A stretch of 64,000 bases of DNA from AP-15 sp963818695 (GCA_963818695.1 CAWFTG010000004.1:1-64000), one strand, 5' to 3'; counted from the first letter of the stretch, positions 44,458 to 54,381 are shown. A program made the numbers and translations. The notes: generated from the letters alone by a model not told the origin.

Positions 44458-44820
44458 TTTGGTCGGGCTCGAATTGGCGCAGATGATGCCGATGTTCAAT
44501 GCGTGTAATGCCCGGCCAAACTGGATCATCCCCTCGCCACCAAGCGCGCCTGGATGGTTGACCCGGAAGACGCCATGCATGTTGTCGCTGTAGAACGCCA
44601 CCGGCTTGCCCCAGGCCTCCAGATAAGCGCGGGCCGCATGGAAATAGGCGATAGTCGACTCGCACCATTCGCCGACACACTCGCGCCGGTGGCGGGGTTG
44701 ATGAACCTGCTTCCGCCATTGCTTGCGATCAGCCCAAATCCCAGCCTCGATCATCCATACTCGTAGCGTCTCACGGCCGAGCGTGATCGGATGTACTTCA
44801 CGCGCTTCTCGGCCGCCAAC

Positions 44821-44844
44821 AGCCTGCTCCTGCGAAAGCGGGGG
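44821..44844 (-). repeat. Short palindromic element, copy B
   Basis: On the minus strand CCCCCGCTTTCGCAGGAG then CAGGCT, inserted in the transposase between codons for FGPT and LAAE of the canonical family sequence. It shifts the reading frame. Confidence 0.65.
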
Positions 44845-45204
44845 TCGGGCCAAAATTCCAATAGCGTTCGCGAATCACCGACAACGCTTCGGTGCGAACC
44901 GCCTCGGGCTTGCGCCGGTTGCTGGAGCGGCCGCGGCGCTTCGAGATCAAACCAGCCGGACGATCAGTGCGGTAGGCCTTCAACAGCCGATATACCTGAC
45001 GGCGCTCGAGCCGCAGCAGCTGTGCCGCGGCCGCCGCCGTCAATCGCCGCTGATCCAAATCCCGCAGCACCTCGAGCCGCGACAACTCCCCATCGCTCAT
45101 CACCCCAGACACCCCCGGAAAATCCGCCGGGAGTGTCATTTCAAACTGGCACAGGGGTGACATTTTAGTCGGGCGCCTACAACACCGCAGCGCATAAGGC
45201 GAGA

Positions 45205-45703
45205 TTATGGAAACTCGCGGCGGGTGACGTGACGAAAGCCTAGCTCCTTCTCGAAGCGGTGCGGCATTTCGACAAGGATATCGACTAGCCGAGTACTTCG
45301 GGTGGCAATTTCACTGGCGGGGGCACGCGGTAAATGCTGGGTCGATCGCAAGACAAGAAGGTTGTTGCAGTCCTCCCGGAGCTTACGTAGCCAGTCGCAA
45401 ATATCCTTTGAAAAGAAAAATTCTGCTTCATTCAATTTTGCGAGCAAGGGCACGACTTAGGAGCCTTGGACGTTGGATTTATTGACCACCAAGGCGATCA
45501 ATTCTCTTGCTGTGCTGTAATTGGCGAAGCGTTTTTTCGAAGAGGTTGTAGCGGAACTGATCGAAGGCGGTGTTAGCCTGCTGCTTCGCCGTATCGGCCT
45601 GCTGTTGTGCTGTGCGAGCCTGCCATGAAGCAAAGCGCCACGTCATCAAAGCGGCTGTGATTGAGGCGATGATCGTTGCGACTGGCCCGGCGAAGTCTTT
45701 CAC
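45205..45703 (-). pseudogene. Small membrane-anchored hypothetical protein, disrupted
   Basis: The N-terminus MKDFAGPVATIIASITAALM has one membrane helix followed by a helical WQARTAQQQADTAKQQANTA region. Near 45550 an extra A shifts the frame; the other frame continues KRFANYSTARELIALVVNKS to a TAA at 45457-45459, then in the same frame VVPLLAKLNEAEFFFSKDIC to FEKELGFRHVTRREFP. One indel and one nonsense codon thus break a ~160-residue protein of a common but uncharacterised family. Confidence 0.7.
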
Positions 45704-45805
45704 AATTTCGTACCTCTAGTTGCTCATGGTCGGCGCTGTCAAAAAAGCCGCATCATCGACGAGGGCTTATGCACAAAGGTCCGGTTGCTCTAAATGTTGT
45801 GTGCG

Positions 45806-46769
45806 CTAGGCGGCTTTGCGGATCAGGATGTGGTAGAGCGCCGGAGTGGTGCGGGCGCCGATGCCGAGCAGGGTATCGAAGGCGGCATGCCGTGTTCGCC
45901 GCCGATTGAAGCGGAAGACGAACTCGTCGAGATAGTGCTGGAGGTTGGTTTTCCGCAGGCCGTGGTAGACGCCCAGGCCCCGACGCTTGAGGTTTGAAAA
46001 CAGCCGGTGGATCCAGGGCAGCGCGACGTGCGCCGCCATCGGGCCGAGGGTGATCGCGTTGTGCCAGACACCAGGAAGATCTTGGTAGGAGGGCCAGTTG
46101 TCGGTGACCAGCTGGGTCTGCGGGGCGACGGCACCGAGCACGAAGGCATGAAGTTCCGGCTTGCCAAAGCCCTCGATCACCTTGAGCCGGGCGCGCCGCG
46201 GCTTGCCGCCGGCGATTTCGACCGCGCCGGCGACCAGCATCTTGCCGGACCTCGCCGCGGCCGGCGGGCACGACGACCGGGTCGTTCTTGGTGCGAAACG
46301 GGATGATCGTCTCGTCGGCCTCGACCACGCCGCTGAGCGGCTCGCGCTCGGGGTTGACCATGGCGCGCCCAGCTTGGCGGCCAACATCCAGGCGGTGCGA
46401 TACGAACCCAGGCTCAGCTGGCTCTGCAGCCGCAGCGCCGAGATGCACCCGGCTTTCGCCGGGGCAGGCTGTTGGAGTGCGTCGCCATCAAAACGCCGCC
46501 CAGAACCACATCGCCAGCGGCAGCTTGCTGGCATGCATGATCGTGCCGGCGGTCACCGAGGTCTGCCGCCGGCAATCGGCGCATTCATAGGTGAAGGCTT
46601 TGGTCTTCAGCAGCCAAGCCCGACCCCCGCCGCAACCCGGGCAGACAAACCCTTCTGGCCAACGGCGCTCGAAGAGGTACTCCGCGCACGCGCTTTCCGT
46701 CGCAAAGCGGCCCTGAAACTCGAGCAACGACCTCGGAAACCGTCCCTCAGATCCAGACACGACACTCAC
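45806..46769 (-). pseudogene. IS1595-family transposase, broken
   Basis: The N-terminal zinc-ribbon part is intact (LFERRWPEGFVCPGCGGGRA, CADCRRQTSVTAGTIMHASK) until WFWAAF near 46488. There a base is missing and a 23-base palindrome (46448-46470) is inserted, after which other frames give SALRLQSQLSLGSYRTAWML, then VVEADETIIPFRTKND (catalytic Asp/Glu) and finally VIEGFGKPELHAFVLGAVAP and FSNLKRRGLGVYHGLRKTNL to the stop at 45806. At least three frame changes are needed to rebuild it. Confidence 0.85.
46448..46470 (+). repeat. Short palindromic element, copy C
   Basis: CCCGGCTTTCGCCGGGG followed by CAGGCT, inserted in the IS1595 transposase at the ATHSN / ISAL position of the canonical protein. 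Flanking transposase codons resume immediately on both sides. Confidence 0.7.
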
Positions 46770-46860
46770 CCCTGCTCTTCCGACACCGATGAGCAGCTTA
46801 CACTTGAGTTCCTGTTTTGTACACTAAATCTGGATCGGCCGGAAATTCGTGCGTAAGCCA

Positions 46861-48636
46861 TCACCTGTGATTAGGGCCGGCTTGATCACCCTTCGCAACA
46901 CAGCCACCCCTATTTATCCAAATATTCCATAATTCATCGTGATAGATGAGAGTGAATGCACTCTGGAGATGTGGTTTTACCGCCTCGATGAGAGGCTGCG
47001 AATAATAGACCGGTGGCAACGGAGACTGTTCCGGTTCAGTAACTATACATGCATCTCCTATAATCTCTTGCCAGCCGGGTTTATATCCGATGGGTATATC
47101 ACGATTATGACTAAAATCCCACCAGACCCACACCCCTTCAGGAGGCGGAGCGAGAAATAACGCCGGAAATGGATTCATGAAATCCAGATTAGCGATGGTC
47201 TCGTGGCTTCCACCAAACCCTTCGATGACACGAATTGCACGGTTTAGGTAAAACACCAGGCGACTATTATATGACTCAAAGGTATCTGTTGCTAATATTT
47301 TGAACGTTACTCCTTTGTTTGCCGAGACCGTCATGAATTTTTTGGTGCCGGCGGATATTTCATGATCAAGCTTAACAGCCCTAAGCGATGCTAATAACTC
47401 CGGCACTAACACAATGGCAAAAATCAACAACGGGATTGCGTCCCTGGCTGTGATTTCGTGCAGTCTACCGGGGGAAAACCTTCGCCATAAACGGTGCCAA
47501 AAACCTGATGTGTGAAATGTGTCTGTCCAGGTCACTAGAGCAACAGCTGCGGCAGGGGCAAGAAATGTGAGATCCGGGGATCCTGTACCGTTGCTCATGT
47601 TAAGCACAATCTGACACACCCAATAGAATGCTATGATAAAAAAACACCGGATCAAAGAATCTCCACTACTGTTCCGGCCTGGCCACGAGATAACATAAAG
47701 ACCCAAGAGCACGACTACCTCTAGGACCCGCAACCGTGAAGCAAACCATAGCGCATCAAGAGCCGAATTTGACCCCAGTCTCGCTCGAGCGGCCATCGTG
47801 TATTCGTAAATCACAGGGAGTAAGCTGGTTCCCGTAATAATCAAATCGACTGCTACCATAAGAGTCAGGAACAGCGATATCAGAGGGATGCCAACGAGAT
47901 TTTGCCAAGAGGGGTCGCGAATAATTTTTCCCACTACTATGATTGCGAGGCCGACCACGAGTCCGGATACCTTTATGAGGAAAAGGATGTTCAAAAGCAA
48001 CGCAGCGGCGAAAAGGTCAAAATAATCGCGCTCACGTCTGGAATCCAAATCGTTGGCCAAACTCTGTACAAACAACACCAACAAACCAGCCATGAGTAAT
48101 CGGTCGTATGAAAGTGCTATGCTGAAATCACGCGTGCTTCCATACTCTGACGGCCCAGATGCTACGAAGGCCACTGTTATACAAAACAGCATAGCGAGGC
48201 CCGCCGCACGGCGTAACTGTCGTACCGCAACTACGCAGCCGCAAATGACGAGGGCCAGTGCAAATATATCCACCGATGCGCGCAGGGCGTGATAGTGCGG
48301 TCCAAATAGACGCCATAACGTGGCTGCTACTTGAAAAATGCCAAACCCCCGCGGGTCATGGAAATCTATGCCGAGAGATTGCCCTTGAACCAAACGCCAC
48401 ACCGGGTCGATGAGCGACATGGCATCCTCGGGATTGACGGTGATCGGCGTCAGAACGCCGAGCACGAAATTCGCACCGACGATCATCGTAGGCAAAAGCA
48501 GGGTCAACGCGAGAAACGGTAAAAGAGGCATCCGCTCGCTGCTTTGTTGCGCAGCTGGTGTCGCTAGGCTTAGAGATGATATTCCTGATTTAGCCAACAT
48601 TCTCCCAATTCCCGGACAAGTTTTTGGTTGGGCCAT
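46861..48636 (-). CDS. Multi-span membrane protein, glycosyltransferase-like
   Basis: A 591-residue integral membrane protein with about ten hydrophobic segments in the first 420 residues (for example FLALTLLLPTMIVGANFVLG, LLLNILFLIKVSGLVVGLAI) and a C-terminal soluble domain of ~170 residues. An early loop has NPEDAMSLIDPVWRLVQGQS, resembling the acidic first loop of GT-C/PMT-type glycosyltransferases acting on lipid-linked sugars. The base composition is clearly AT-richer than the core genes, and it is enclosed by IS remnants, so it is probably acquired. Start could be 48636 or a later Met near residue 13. The function is tentative. Confidence 0.65.
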   Translation of the reverse strand: MAQPKTCPGIGRMLAKSGISSLSLATPAAQQSSERMPLLPFLALTLLLPTMIVGANFVLGVLTPITVNPEDAMSLIDPVWRLVQGQSLGIDFHDPRGFGIFQVAATLWRLFGPHYHALRASVDIFALALVICGCVVAVRQLRRAAGLAMLFCITVAFVASGPSEYGSTRDFSIALSYDRLLMAGLLVLFVQSLANDLDSRRERDYFDLFAAALLLNILFLIKVSGLVVGLAIIVVGKIIRDPSWQNLVGIPLISLFLTLMVAVDLIITGTSLLPVIYEYTMAARARLGSNSALDALWFASRLRVLEVVVLLGLYVISWPGRNSSGDSLIRCFFIIAFYWVCQIVLNMSNGTGSPDLTFLAPAAAVALVTWTDTFHTSGFWHRLWRRFSPGRLHEITARDAIPLLIFAIVLVPELLASLRAVKLDHEISAGTKKFMTVSANKGVTFKILATDTFESYNSRLVFYLNRAIRVIEGFGGSHETIANLDFMNPFPALFLAPPPEGVWVWWDFSHNRDIPIGYKPGWQEIIGDACIVTEPEQSPLPPVYYSQPLIEAVKPHLQSAFTLIYHDELWNIWINRGGCVAKGDQAGPNHR

Positions 48637-48966
48637 GATGTATAACTAAGATGGTTGTTTGATACATTTTGGTCATCAATATATTGTTTTCGCTACCGTG
48701 CCGCGGCCTCGCGCTGTCTCTCTCGGATAGAGAAGTCATAATTTCTCACCAATAGAAATGTCACGGTGAGGGGGTCGAGCTGGACGACAAAAATTCCTTG
48801 ATCTGATGGTGGAACGAACTGCGGCGGGCGAGGGCGCCATCAAGCCCGCAGGCGCCGGAGGCGGGGCCGGCAGGGCCAAGCTTTACATCGCCTCGCCCGC
48901 CTCAGAGAATCGGAACGGAAGACAATGCGTCCAGCCGGTGTCCGAAGATGACGCCGGGATCCGATC
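48637..48966. other. Intergenic region, no gene supported
   Basis: About 330 bases, AT-rich on the left (probable promoter of the leftward membrane protein gene) and GC-rich on the right. A 65-codon plus-strand frame at 48806 shows no protein-like pattern. Confidence 0.4.
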
Positions 48967-49266
48967 TCAGCCGACTTTGAAGATGTGGCTTACCTGTCCC
49001 TGACGACGCGGCGCTTTCTGGCTTCGCTGCCGCGGGGTTTGACGCCATTGCTCGCGGATGAAGGCAAGAGCGGCGCCAAGGTGCTTGTTCTCGACGATCC
49101 CCCCCGTGAAACCTGACGCAACTTTGTCAAAGGTGGTGTAGGGCAGGTCAAGCCCGCCGTAACGGATCGCCAGCCGGCCGTCGGGATAATCGACAACAGT
49201 GACGCGCTGGCGGCGGAGTTCGCGGGTGATCTCGATCGGTTCGAGCAGGAACAGAACCCTTGTCAT
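48967..49266 (-). pseudogene. C-terminal remnant of an ISNCY-type transposase
   Basis: Encodes TRELRRQRVTVVDYPDGRLA, IRYGGLDLPYTTFDKV, then IVENKHLGAALAFIREQWRQ and KAPRRQGQVSHIF, the C-terminal domain of ISNCY-type transposases. Two compensating indels lie around the DKV/TGG segment. The N-terminal and central parts are absent here; a remnant of those parts of the same family sits at 44380-45163, 4 kb away. Confidence 0.75.
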
Positions 49267-49309
49267 ATTGCAAGGTCAAGCTGTTGGAAACCGTCCGCGG
49301 TTCGGGGAC

Positions 49310-49590
49310 AGGACGCCGGTAGGGCTTGACGGCGATCTCGCTCGGCTCGCTGTCGCATGGTGTAGGCGTCGTGCCATGCCTGCTTGTTCAAGAGCATTTT
49401 CATCTTCACGCCGAAGGCCTTCTCGTCCGCAGGACCATTTCCGCCGAAAATGCGGCGTTGCCCTTAATGAGGTCACAGACGGTGGCGCGGCGCACCTTGA
49501 GCACCGTTGCCGCCTCGCTCGCTGTCAAGCCGAGTTCGTCAAGAATTTCGTCGCGGACGAACCCCCGGGCGCCATTCCAATTCTCGCGGT
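49310..49590 (-). pseudogene. HigA-like antitoxin remnant
   Basis: The minus strand reads GFVRDEILDELGLTASEAAT, VLKVRRATVCDLIKGNAAFS and, after a frame change near 49430, KAFGVKMKMLLNKQAWHDAY and RASEIAVKPYR. That is the HigA/VapI-type helix-turn-helix antitoxin of a toxin-antitoxin pair. The start is lost and no HigB toxin gene is visible beside it. Confidence 0.7.
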
Positions 49591-49956
49591 GCGGAGCTCA
49601 TCAGCTGTAGTCCTCCAAGTCGAGGTCACTGACTTCACAGTGGCGCCTCAAACCTGTCCCCCTGGGGGCGTGAGCGAATCAGTATTTGGCCTTGATTGAT
49701 TTACAACATCATACTAATATCGTAATATGACACTCGGCCTTCGGGGAGCTACGAAGCCGACCGAGCAGCGCGCCTTCCCGAAAGAATGTAGCGCCCGGCA
49801 GCGTCTCTTAGCATTATTGCGCTGTTCTCTCGCTGCTATATTGTCTTCATGCCGACAACGGGCCAGGGTTTCTGCGGCAATCAGAAATCGATTTCGCGGC
49901 CATAACAGCAAAAACAGCCAGCGTCCCTTCGGGAAGGCCGTCCCGGCTTTATGGGG
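49591..49956. other. Intergenic region, no gene supported
   Basis: About 365 bases at the right edge of the mobile-element zone. An AT-rich tract at 49690-49735 could hold a promoter. Short frames on both strands appear random. Confidence 0.4.
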
Positions 49957-50244
49957 CTAACCGAGGAGCGCCCGGGCGATCGTCTCCCACTCTTCCTTCA
50001 GGGGTGCGGTCGAGGCGGGGCGGCCGGCGCGGCTGTACCAGCCGCCGGCGTTGCGCAGATCGCCTTCGACGCGGTGCAGATAGGCGTGGGCCCAGGCGCC
50101 CGCCGCGTCGGGCTGCTTCTGCGCGCATTGATGCGCCAGGTGCCAGTCGCCCTTTGCTTCCCACCAGAGCGCCTGCGCCGCCATGCTCAGCCCCTCGGGC
50201 GGCGCCTCCTCTGCGAGCGAGGTTTTGTAGGTTTCGAAATCCAT
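49957..50244 (-). CDS. Conserved hypothetical protein, helical
   Basis: A 95-residue protein beginning MDFETYKTSLAEEAPPEGLS, with AAQALWWEAKGDWHLAHQCA and AYLHRVEGDLRNAGGWYSRA. The pattern (a TPR-like helix pair with W, H and G spacing) is one I associate with a small alphaproteobacterial family of unknown function. AGGAGATCTGAG precedes the ATG. It follows the FAD oxidoreductase gene by 28 bases on the same strand. Confidence 0.75.
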   Translation of the reverse strand: MDFETYKTSLAEEAPPEGLSMAAQALWWEAKGDWHLAHQCAQKQPDAAGAWAHAYLHRVEGDLRNAGGWYSRAGRPASTAPLKEEWETIARALLG

Positions 50245-50272
50245 CTCAGATCTCCTCTCGGAACATTTCGCG

Positions 50273-51594
50273 TCACGCCAGCAGGCGGTCGAGATTGTCG
50301 CGCAGCCGATAATAACCGCCGACGGCCGGCAAGAACCAGGGCTTGCCGGAATAGAGCGGATGGCCGGGGAAATCCTCGGTATCGTAGCTGCAGGCGTAGT
50401 TGGCGGCGCGGGCGATCTTGCGCGCCGTCTGCCAGCCGAGATAGGTCATCATCGCCACCCCGCTGCCGTTGCAGCCGAGACAATAATGGAGGCCGTCGCG
50501 CTGGCCCATATGCGGCAGCGCGTCCAAGGTAAAGGCGACATTGCCGGTCCAGGCATGGGTGATTTTGACCCCGCGCAATTGCGGGAAGCGATCGGTCATA
50601 TAGCGGTGGAGGATCGGCGCGCTGACCGTCGCGTCGACCTGCGTGAAGCGCGCGCGGCCGCCGAACACCATGCGTCTGCCGTCCGGCGACATCCGGTAGT
50701 AGCACAGCACGCGCTTGGTGTCGGACAAGGTCCTCGCATTCGGGATCAGGGACCGGGCGAGATCCTGCGGCAATTCCTCGGTCGCGATGATGTGGCTGGC
50801 GACCGGAACGACACGGCGCCTGAGCGCCGGGGTAATGCCCCGGTATAGCCGTTCGTCGCGATCACGACATCGCCGGCGGACACCGCTCCGCGGGCGGTCT
50901 CGACATGCCATCCGGCGCCGCTCCGGCGGATGCCCGTGACCGGCGACTTGGCGCAGACCAGTACATTGCGCCGGCGGCAAGCGTCGAGCAGCCCCTTGTA
51001 GTAGAGCGCCGGGTGCAGTTTGCCGGACCGCTCGACGACCATGCCGCCAAAATAATAGTCGCTGGCGATTTCTTCGCGCTGCCTCTCGAGCGGCACCATG
51101 TACGCGCCCGACTGCGCCGCCGAATTGAGGGCGGCGAGCCGCCGCGTCTGCGCCATGAAATGCCTCTTGGTCCAGGCGGCGACAAAGCGGCCGGGCTTTT
51201 CCCAGAAGCAATCGATCTTTTCCTCCTCGATCAGCCGGTCGATGAGGCCAAAGGCGTCCGACGCGTCCGACAGCAGCCGTTCGGCTCGTTCGGGCTCGAC
51301 GTCGGCGCTCCGCCCGGTGAAGCTCTTGCCGATATTGACGCCGCCGCTGACGGCGCCGCCATTACGGGTGCTGGCGCCAAAGCCGAGCTCACCCGCTTCG
51401 AGCACGGCGGCGTCGATGCCGTGCTTGGCCAACTCCAGCGCCGTCGACAGCCCCGCATATCCGCCGCCGACAATCGCGACGCGCGCCGACCGGGGGGCAT
51501 CGACGAGTTCGCCGGCGGTAGGCGTGTAAGCCTCCCACCAAAAAGGCGTCGGCGTGAAATCACGGTGGAAGATGTCCGGAACCATCGGCCTCAA
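50273..51594 (-). pseudogene. FAD-dependent amine oxidoreductase (DAO family), interrupted by a frameshift
   Basis: A PuuB/glycine oxidase-like flavoprotein of ~439 residues if restored. The first frame holds ARVAIVGGGYAGLSTALELA and GFGASTRNGGAVSGGVNIGK, and runs to DVVIATNGYTGAL near 50845. There one base is missing; the other frame continues ITPALRRRVVPVASHIIATE, RFPQLRGVKITHAWTGNVAF and CLGCNGSGVAMMTYLGWQTA to the stop. Expected activity is oxidation of an amine or amino acid. It may be a sequencing error rather than a true pseudogene. Confidence 0.85.
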
Positions 51595-51702
51595 TTCCTC
51601 GAATGCACTCGCGCTATGCGGGCAAGGCGGTTGTCGCGGGCGGCGGGACGGGCCTAATGTTAGTCAAGCCAGCGACAGAATGCGATCGAGGAGCAAAAAC
51701 TC

Positions 51703-53313
51703 ATGCCAGCGCAAGCCGCAACCGCAACAAACGGCCGTCAAGAAGCGGCTCGCCTCTATCAAGAGCTCGAGGGTCGCCTGCTCGCGCGCGATCAGGAGGG
51801 CGGCAGCCGGGTATATTACGAATTGCTGCGCCGCGGCCGGCCCCTGCCGGAGATCATGGCCGAAGCGGTGCGCATCCATGCGCCCTATACGCATGTGCCA
51901 TATCACCAGCGGATCGACGACGGCTTTCCGAATTTTGTCAACAACGACCATTGCCTGCTTTCGGCGCGCGCCGCGGTTAATCTGCAAAGGATGCTGCCGG
52001 AGACGCTCGCCGGCCTGCCGCTCGCGCAGACGATCTGGTACATCCCGTCCGGGCTCGACATCTGGAACCAGAAGATTTTTAAGGCGCCGGGCCATTATGC
52101 AACCCGCGGCTACAAAATGCCGAACACCGAGCCGCCAAAGCCGGTCGTCTATTGGCCGGACCAGGAGCCGCTCAGGGAAACGGGACCGTTGAACGAGCGT
52201 CTCAACAACTGGCTGACACTGGTCGAGCGCGGTCAGGTGGTCGATGCGTACCGTGTTTTCCTTGGGCTCATGGAGGAAACCGAGCACCGCAAGGAGGTGC
52301 TGGCCCAGCTGGTCTTCGCGGGCATGATCGATGTGCAGGACCGCATGCTCTACAACCGCTCCTATACGACCGGTCACAAGGCCTACCGCGCGCGGTCGGT
52401 GGTCGAGATCGGCAATGCGATCGGTTGGGAGAACGCGCACGACACGCTCTATGCCGGCGCGCTCGACATTGCGGTCGGGCCGCGCTGGCACTCGGTCTAC
52501 GAGATGGCCTGCAACGTCATGACGATCTTTATCGAAGGCAAGGAGGTGCATGCGGTTCCGCAAGGCGGCACGACCGAGCGCGAGCGTGCGCTGCTCGCCA
52601 ATACCGGATCATTAAGCGAAGCCGAGACGGAAGAGCTCGTTGACGCGTTGATCAATCAGCACGAGCCCGCCTATATCGAAAAGATCAGCGCGCTGTTGCT
52701 GGCCGGCAAATCGCCGCGCCGGATCATCGACGCGATCCAGCTGGCGGCTGCCCAGGTGGTGCTGGAGACGGTGGGGCCAAACAATTTTTCGATGCCCCAG
52801 CACACCTACGAGTATTGCAATACGATCGGCTGGTTTTACGACAATTTCGAGCACCCGCAGCGGCTGAAGCTCCTCTATGTGGCGGGCTCGATGGTCAATC
52901 AGGCGGCATGGAACCAGCGGAGCTCCGGCTGGCTCAAATCCGAGCCCGTGAAGGCGCCGGGCGGCGCCGACCGGATGAATGGCAGCCAGATCATCGGGAA
53001 TTTGGAGGCGGCGATCGCCGCGCTCGACCCGCCGCAGGCTGTGGCGTGGACCAAGGCCTATCTCGACAGCGGCGAAGACCGCTCACTGCTCGTGCAGCGC
53101 CTCGCGTTGATGGCGACGCGGATCGGCAACGACCCGCACAACCAGGAAATCCCGCAATGCATGCTCGAGGATTACGGCAAGAACCAGAGCCGTGATCGCG
53201 AGCGGCTATTGCTTGCCTGCGCCCATATTTCGGCCGGCCACCGCAAATACGGCGATTTCTTTGAAGCCAGCCGCCGCTTTGGCGAGGCGATGGGCGTTCC
53301 CGAACTGCACTGA
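51703..53313 (+). CDS. Conserved-looking 536-residue protein of unknown function
   Basis: A soluble, mostly helical protein of 536 residues with no signal peptide or transmembrane segment. Many His and Tyr are spread through conserved-looking blocks: HAPYTHVPYHQRIDDGFPNF (about 59-78), WYIPSGLDIWNQKIFKAPGH, MLYNRSYTTGHKAYRARSVV and VGPNNFSMPQHTYEYCNTIG. The last, with FYDNFEHPQRLKLLYVAGSM, resembles a helical domain that follows Rieske domains in some bacterial proteins, but no Rieske motif is present. The His clusters suggest metal binding; that is inference. It diverges from the flavin amine oxidase gene by ~108 bases. Confidence 0.8.
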   Translation: MPAQAATATNGRQEAARLYQELEGRLLARDQEGGSRVYYELLRRGRPLPEIMAEAVRIHAPYTHVPYHQRIDDGFPNFVNNDHCLLSARAAVNLQRMLPETLAGLPLAQTIWYIPSGLDIWNQKIFKAPGHYATRGYKMPNTEPPKPVVYWPDQEPLRETGPLNERLNNWLTLVERGQVVDAYRVFLGLMEETEHRKEVLAQLVFAGMIDVQDRMLYNRSYTTGHKAYRARSVVEIGNAIGWENAHDTLYAGALDIAVGPRWHSVYEMACNVMTIFIEGKEVHAVPQGGTTERERALLANTGSLSEAETEELVDALINQHEPAYIEKISALLLAGKSPRRIIDAIQLAAAQVVLETVGPNNFSMPQHTYEYCNTIGWFYDNFEHPQRLKLLYVAGSMVNQAAWNQRSSGWLKSEPVKAPGGADRMNGSQIIGNLEAAIAALDPPQAVAWTKAYLDSGEDRSLLVQRLALMATRIGNDPHNQEIPQCMLEDYGKNQSRDRERLLLACAHISAGHRKYGDFFEASRRFGEAMGVPELH

Positions 53314-53324
53314 GCGGAGTTGAG

Positions 53325-54381
53325 TTAGTGGAACTGAGGCTTCACCTTCTCGCAGAGCAGCTGCAGTGACTTCATTACGCGCTGATGCGGGATCTTGGTG
53401 CCGCAATTCATCTCCGCCAGGATACCGTCGAGGCCGAGCTCCTCCTGAAGTCCCATCAGCCGGTCGGTCACCTGCTCGGGCGTGCCGACGATGATCTTGT
53501 CGCGCAACGCCTCGTCATAGGTGATGGTCTGCAGCCGCCGGCCGCGCGCCGCGCGGTCCTCGATCGCGCGCACGCCGGCGCGGGTCGCCGAAATCCTCGA
53601 GCCGCTCGCCGAGATAACGATAGAAGTACATGATGCTTTCTTCCGGCTCCGAGCGTGCTTGCGCCGCTGTCTCGGCGACATAGACCGGCGCCCGCAGGAA
53701 AACTTGGCCCTCGCCGGGGTGCCCTCCCTCTTTCCAGCCTTCGCGGTAGGCCTTGATGTTCGGCGCGAGCTCGGAAAGCGTGCCGAGGCGAACCGCGACA
53801 AACACCCCGTGGCCGAGCTTGCCGATCGCCGGAAAGGTGTCCGGACTGTTGGCGGCGATGCGGATCTCGGGCCAGGGTTTTTGGTAGGGCTTGGGGGTCG
53901 CTCTGACGTTTTGGAACGAGTAGTACTTGCCCGAATAGGAGAACGGATCCTCGGTCCACGCCTTTTTCAGGATTTCGAGGGTCTCGGCGAAGCGCTCGCG
54001 GCTCTCGCCATAGGGCACGCCATAAGCCTCATAGGTGCGCGGGAAGCCGCTGCGGCCGACGCCGAAGATCAGCCTTCCGTGGCTGATCTGATCTACCGTG
54101 GCGGCCTCTTCCGCCAGGCGCAGCGGATGGCACAGCGGCAATACCTGCACGCCGGTGCCGATCTTCATACGCTTGGTGCGCGCCGCGATCGCGCTGGCAA
54201 TGGTCAACGGCGCAGCGCAGACCGAGCGCTCAGGCGCAACGTGGATTTCCGCCAGCCACATCGCATCGAGACCCCAGCGCTCGGCCGCTTCGACCTGCTC
54301 GAACAACTCGGCAAAAGCCGCCGGCTGACTCATGCCGGCCGGACACTGAAACTCGTGAAACATGCCGAATTCGAACGCCAT
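53325..54381 (-). pseudogene. LLM class oxidoreductase, interrupted by a frameshift
   Basis: A bacterial luciferase-type flavin enzyme of ~350 residues if restored. It starts MAFEFGMFHEFQCPAGMSQP, with DAMWLAEIHVAPERSVCAAP, ISHGRLIFGVGRSGFPRTYE and KPWPEIRIAANSPDTFPAIG. Near 53590 the frame is lost; the other frame resumes SATRAGVRAIEDRAARGRRL, TYDEALRDKIIVGTPEQVTD and GLDGILAEMNCGTKI to the stop. Different subfamily from those at 7362 and 25124 (three LLM genes in one window). Confidence 0.85.

Larger units (their letters stand above)
44380..45163 (-). pseudogene. Degenerate ISNCY-type transposase, cut off by IS110
   Basis: Minus-strand remnants: an N-terminal helix-turn-helix part (GELSRLEVLRDLDQRRLTAA, then LERRQVYRLLKAYRTDRPAG), continuing in another frame as ITLGRETLRVWMIEAGIWAD and HQPRHRRECVGEW. 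A deletion removes the segment with the first catalytic Asp (expected IDGSxHxWFE). Then FHAARAYLEAWGKPVAFYSD and ALHALNIGIICANSS, and finally RVERAHKILQDRLVK, where IS110 begins. Two copies of a ~23-base palindrome (44435, 44821) interrupt the frame. Not functional. Confidence 0.82.
45762..46828. mobile_element. IS1595-family insertion sequence (degenerate)
   Basis: Bounds are approximate. The left end contains TTATGCACAAAGG and the right end, read inward, TTAGTGTACAAAACAGG; they match imperfectly as terminal inverted repeats with TG(C/T)ACAAA in common. Between them is one broken transposase gene on the minus strand. No clear target-site duplication could be assigned. Confidence 0.6.
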
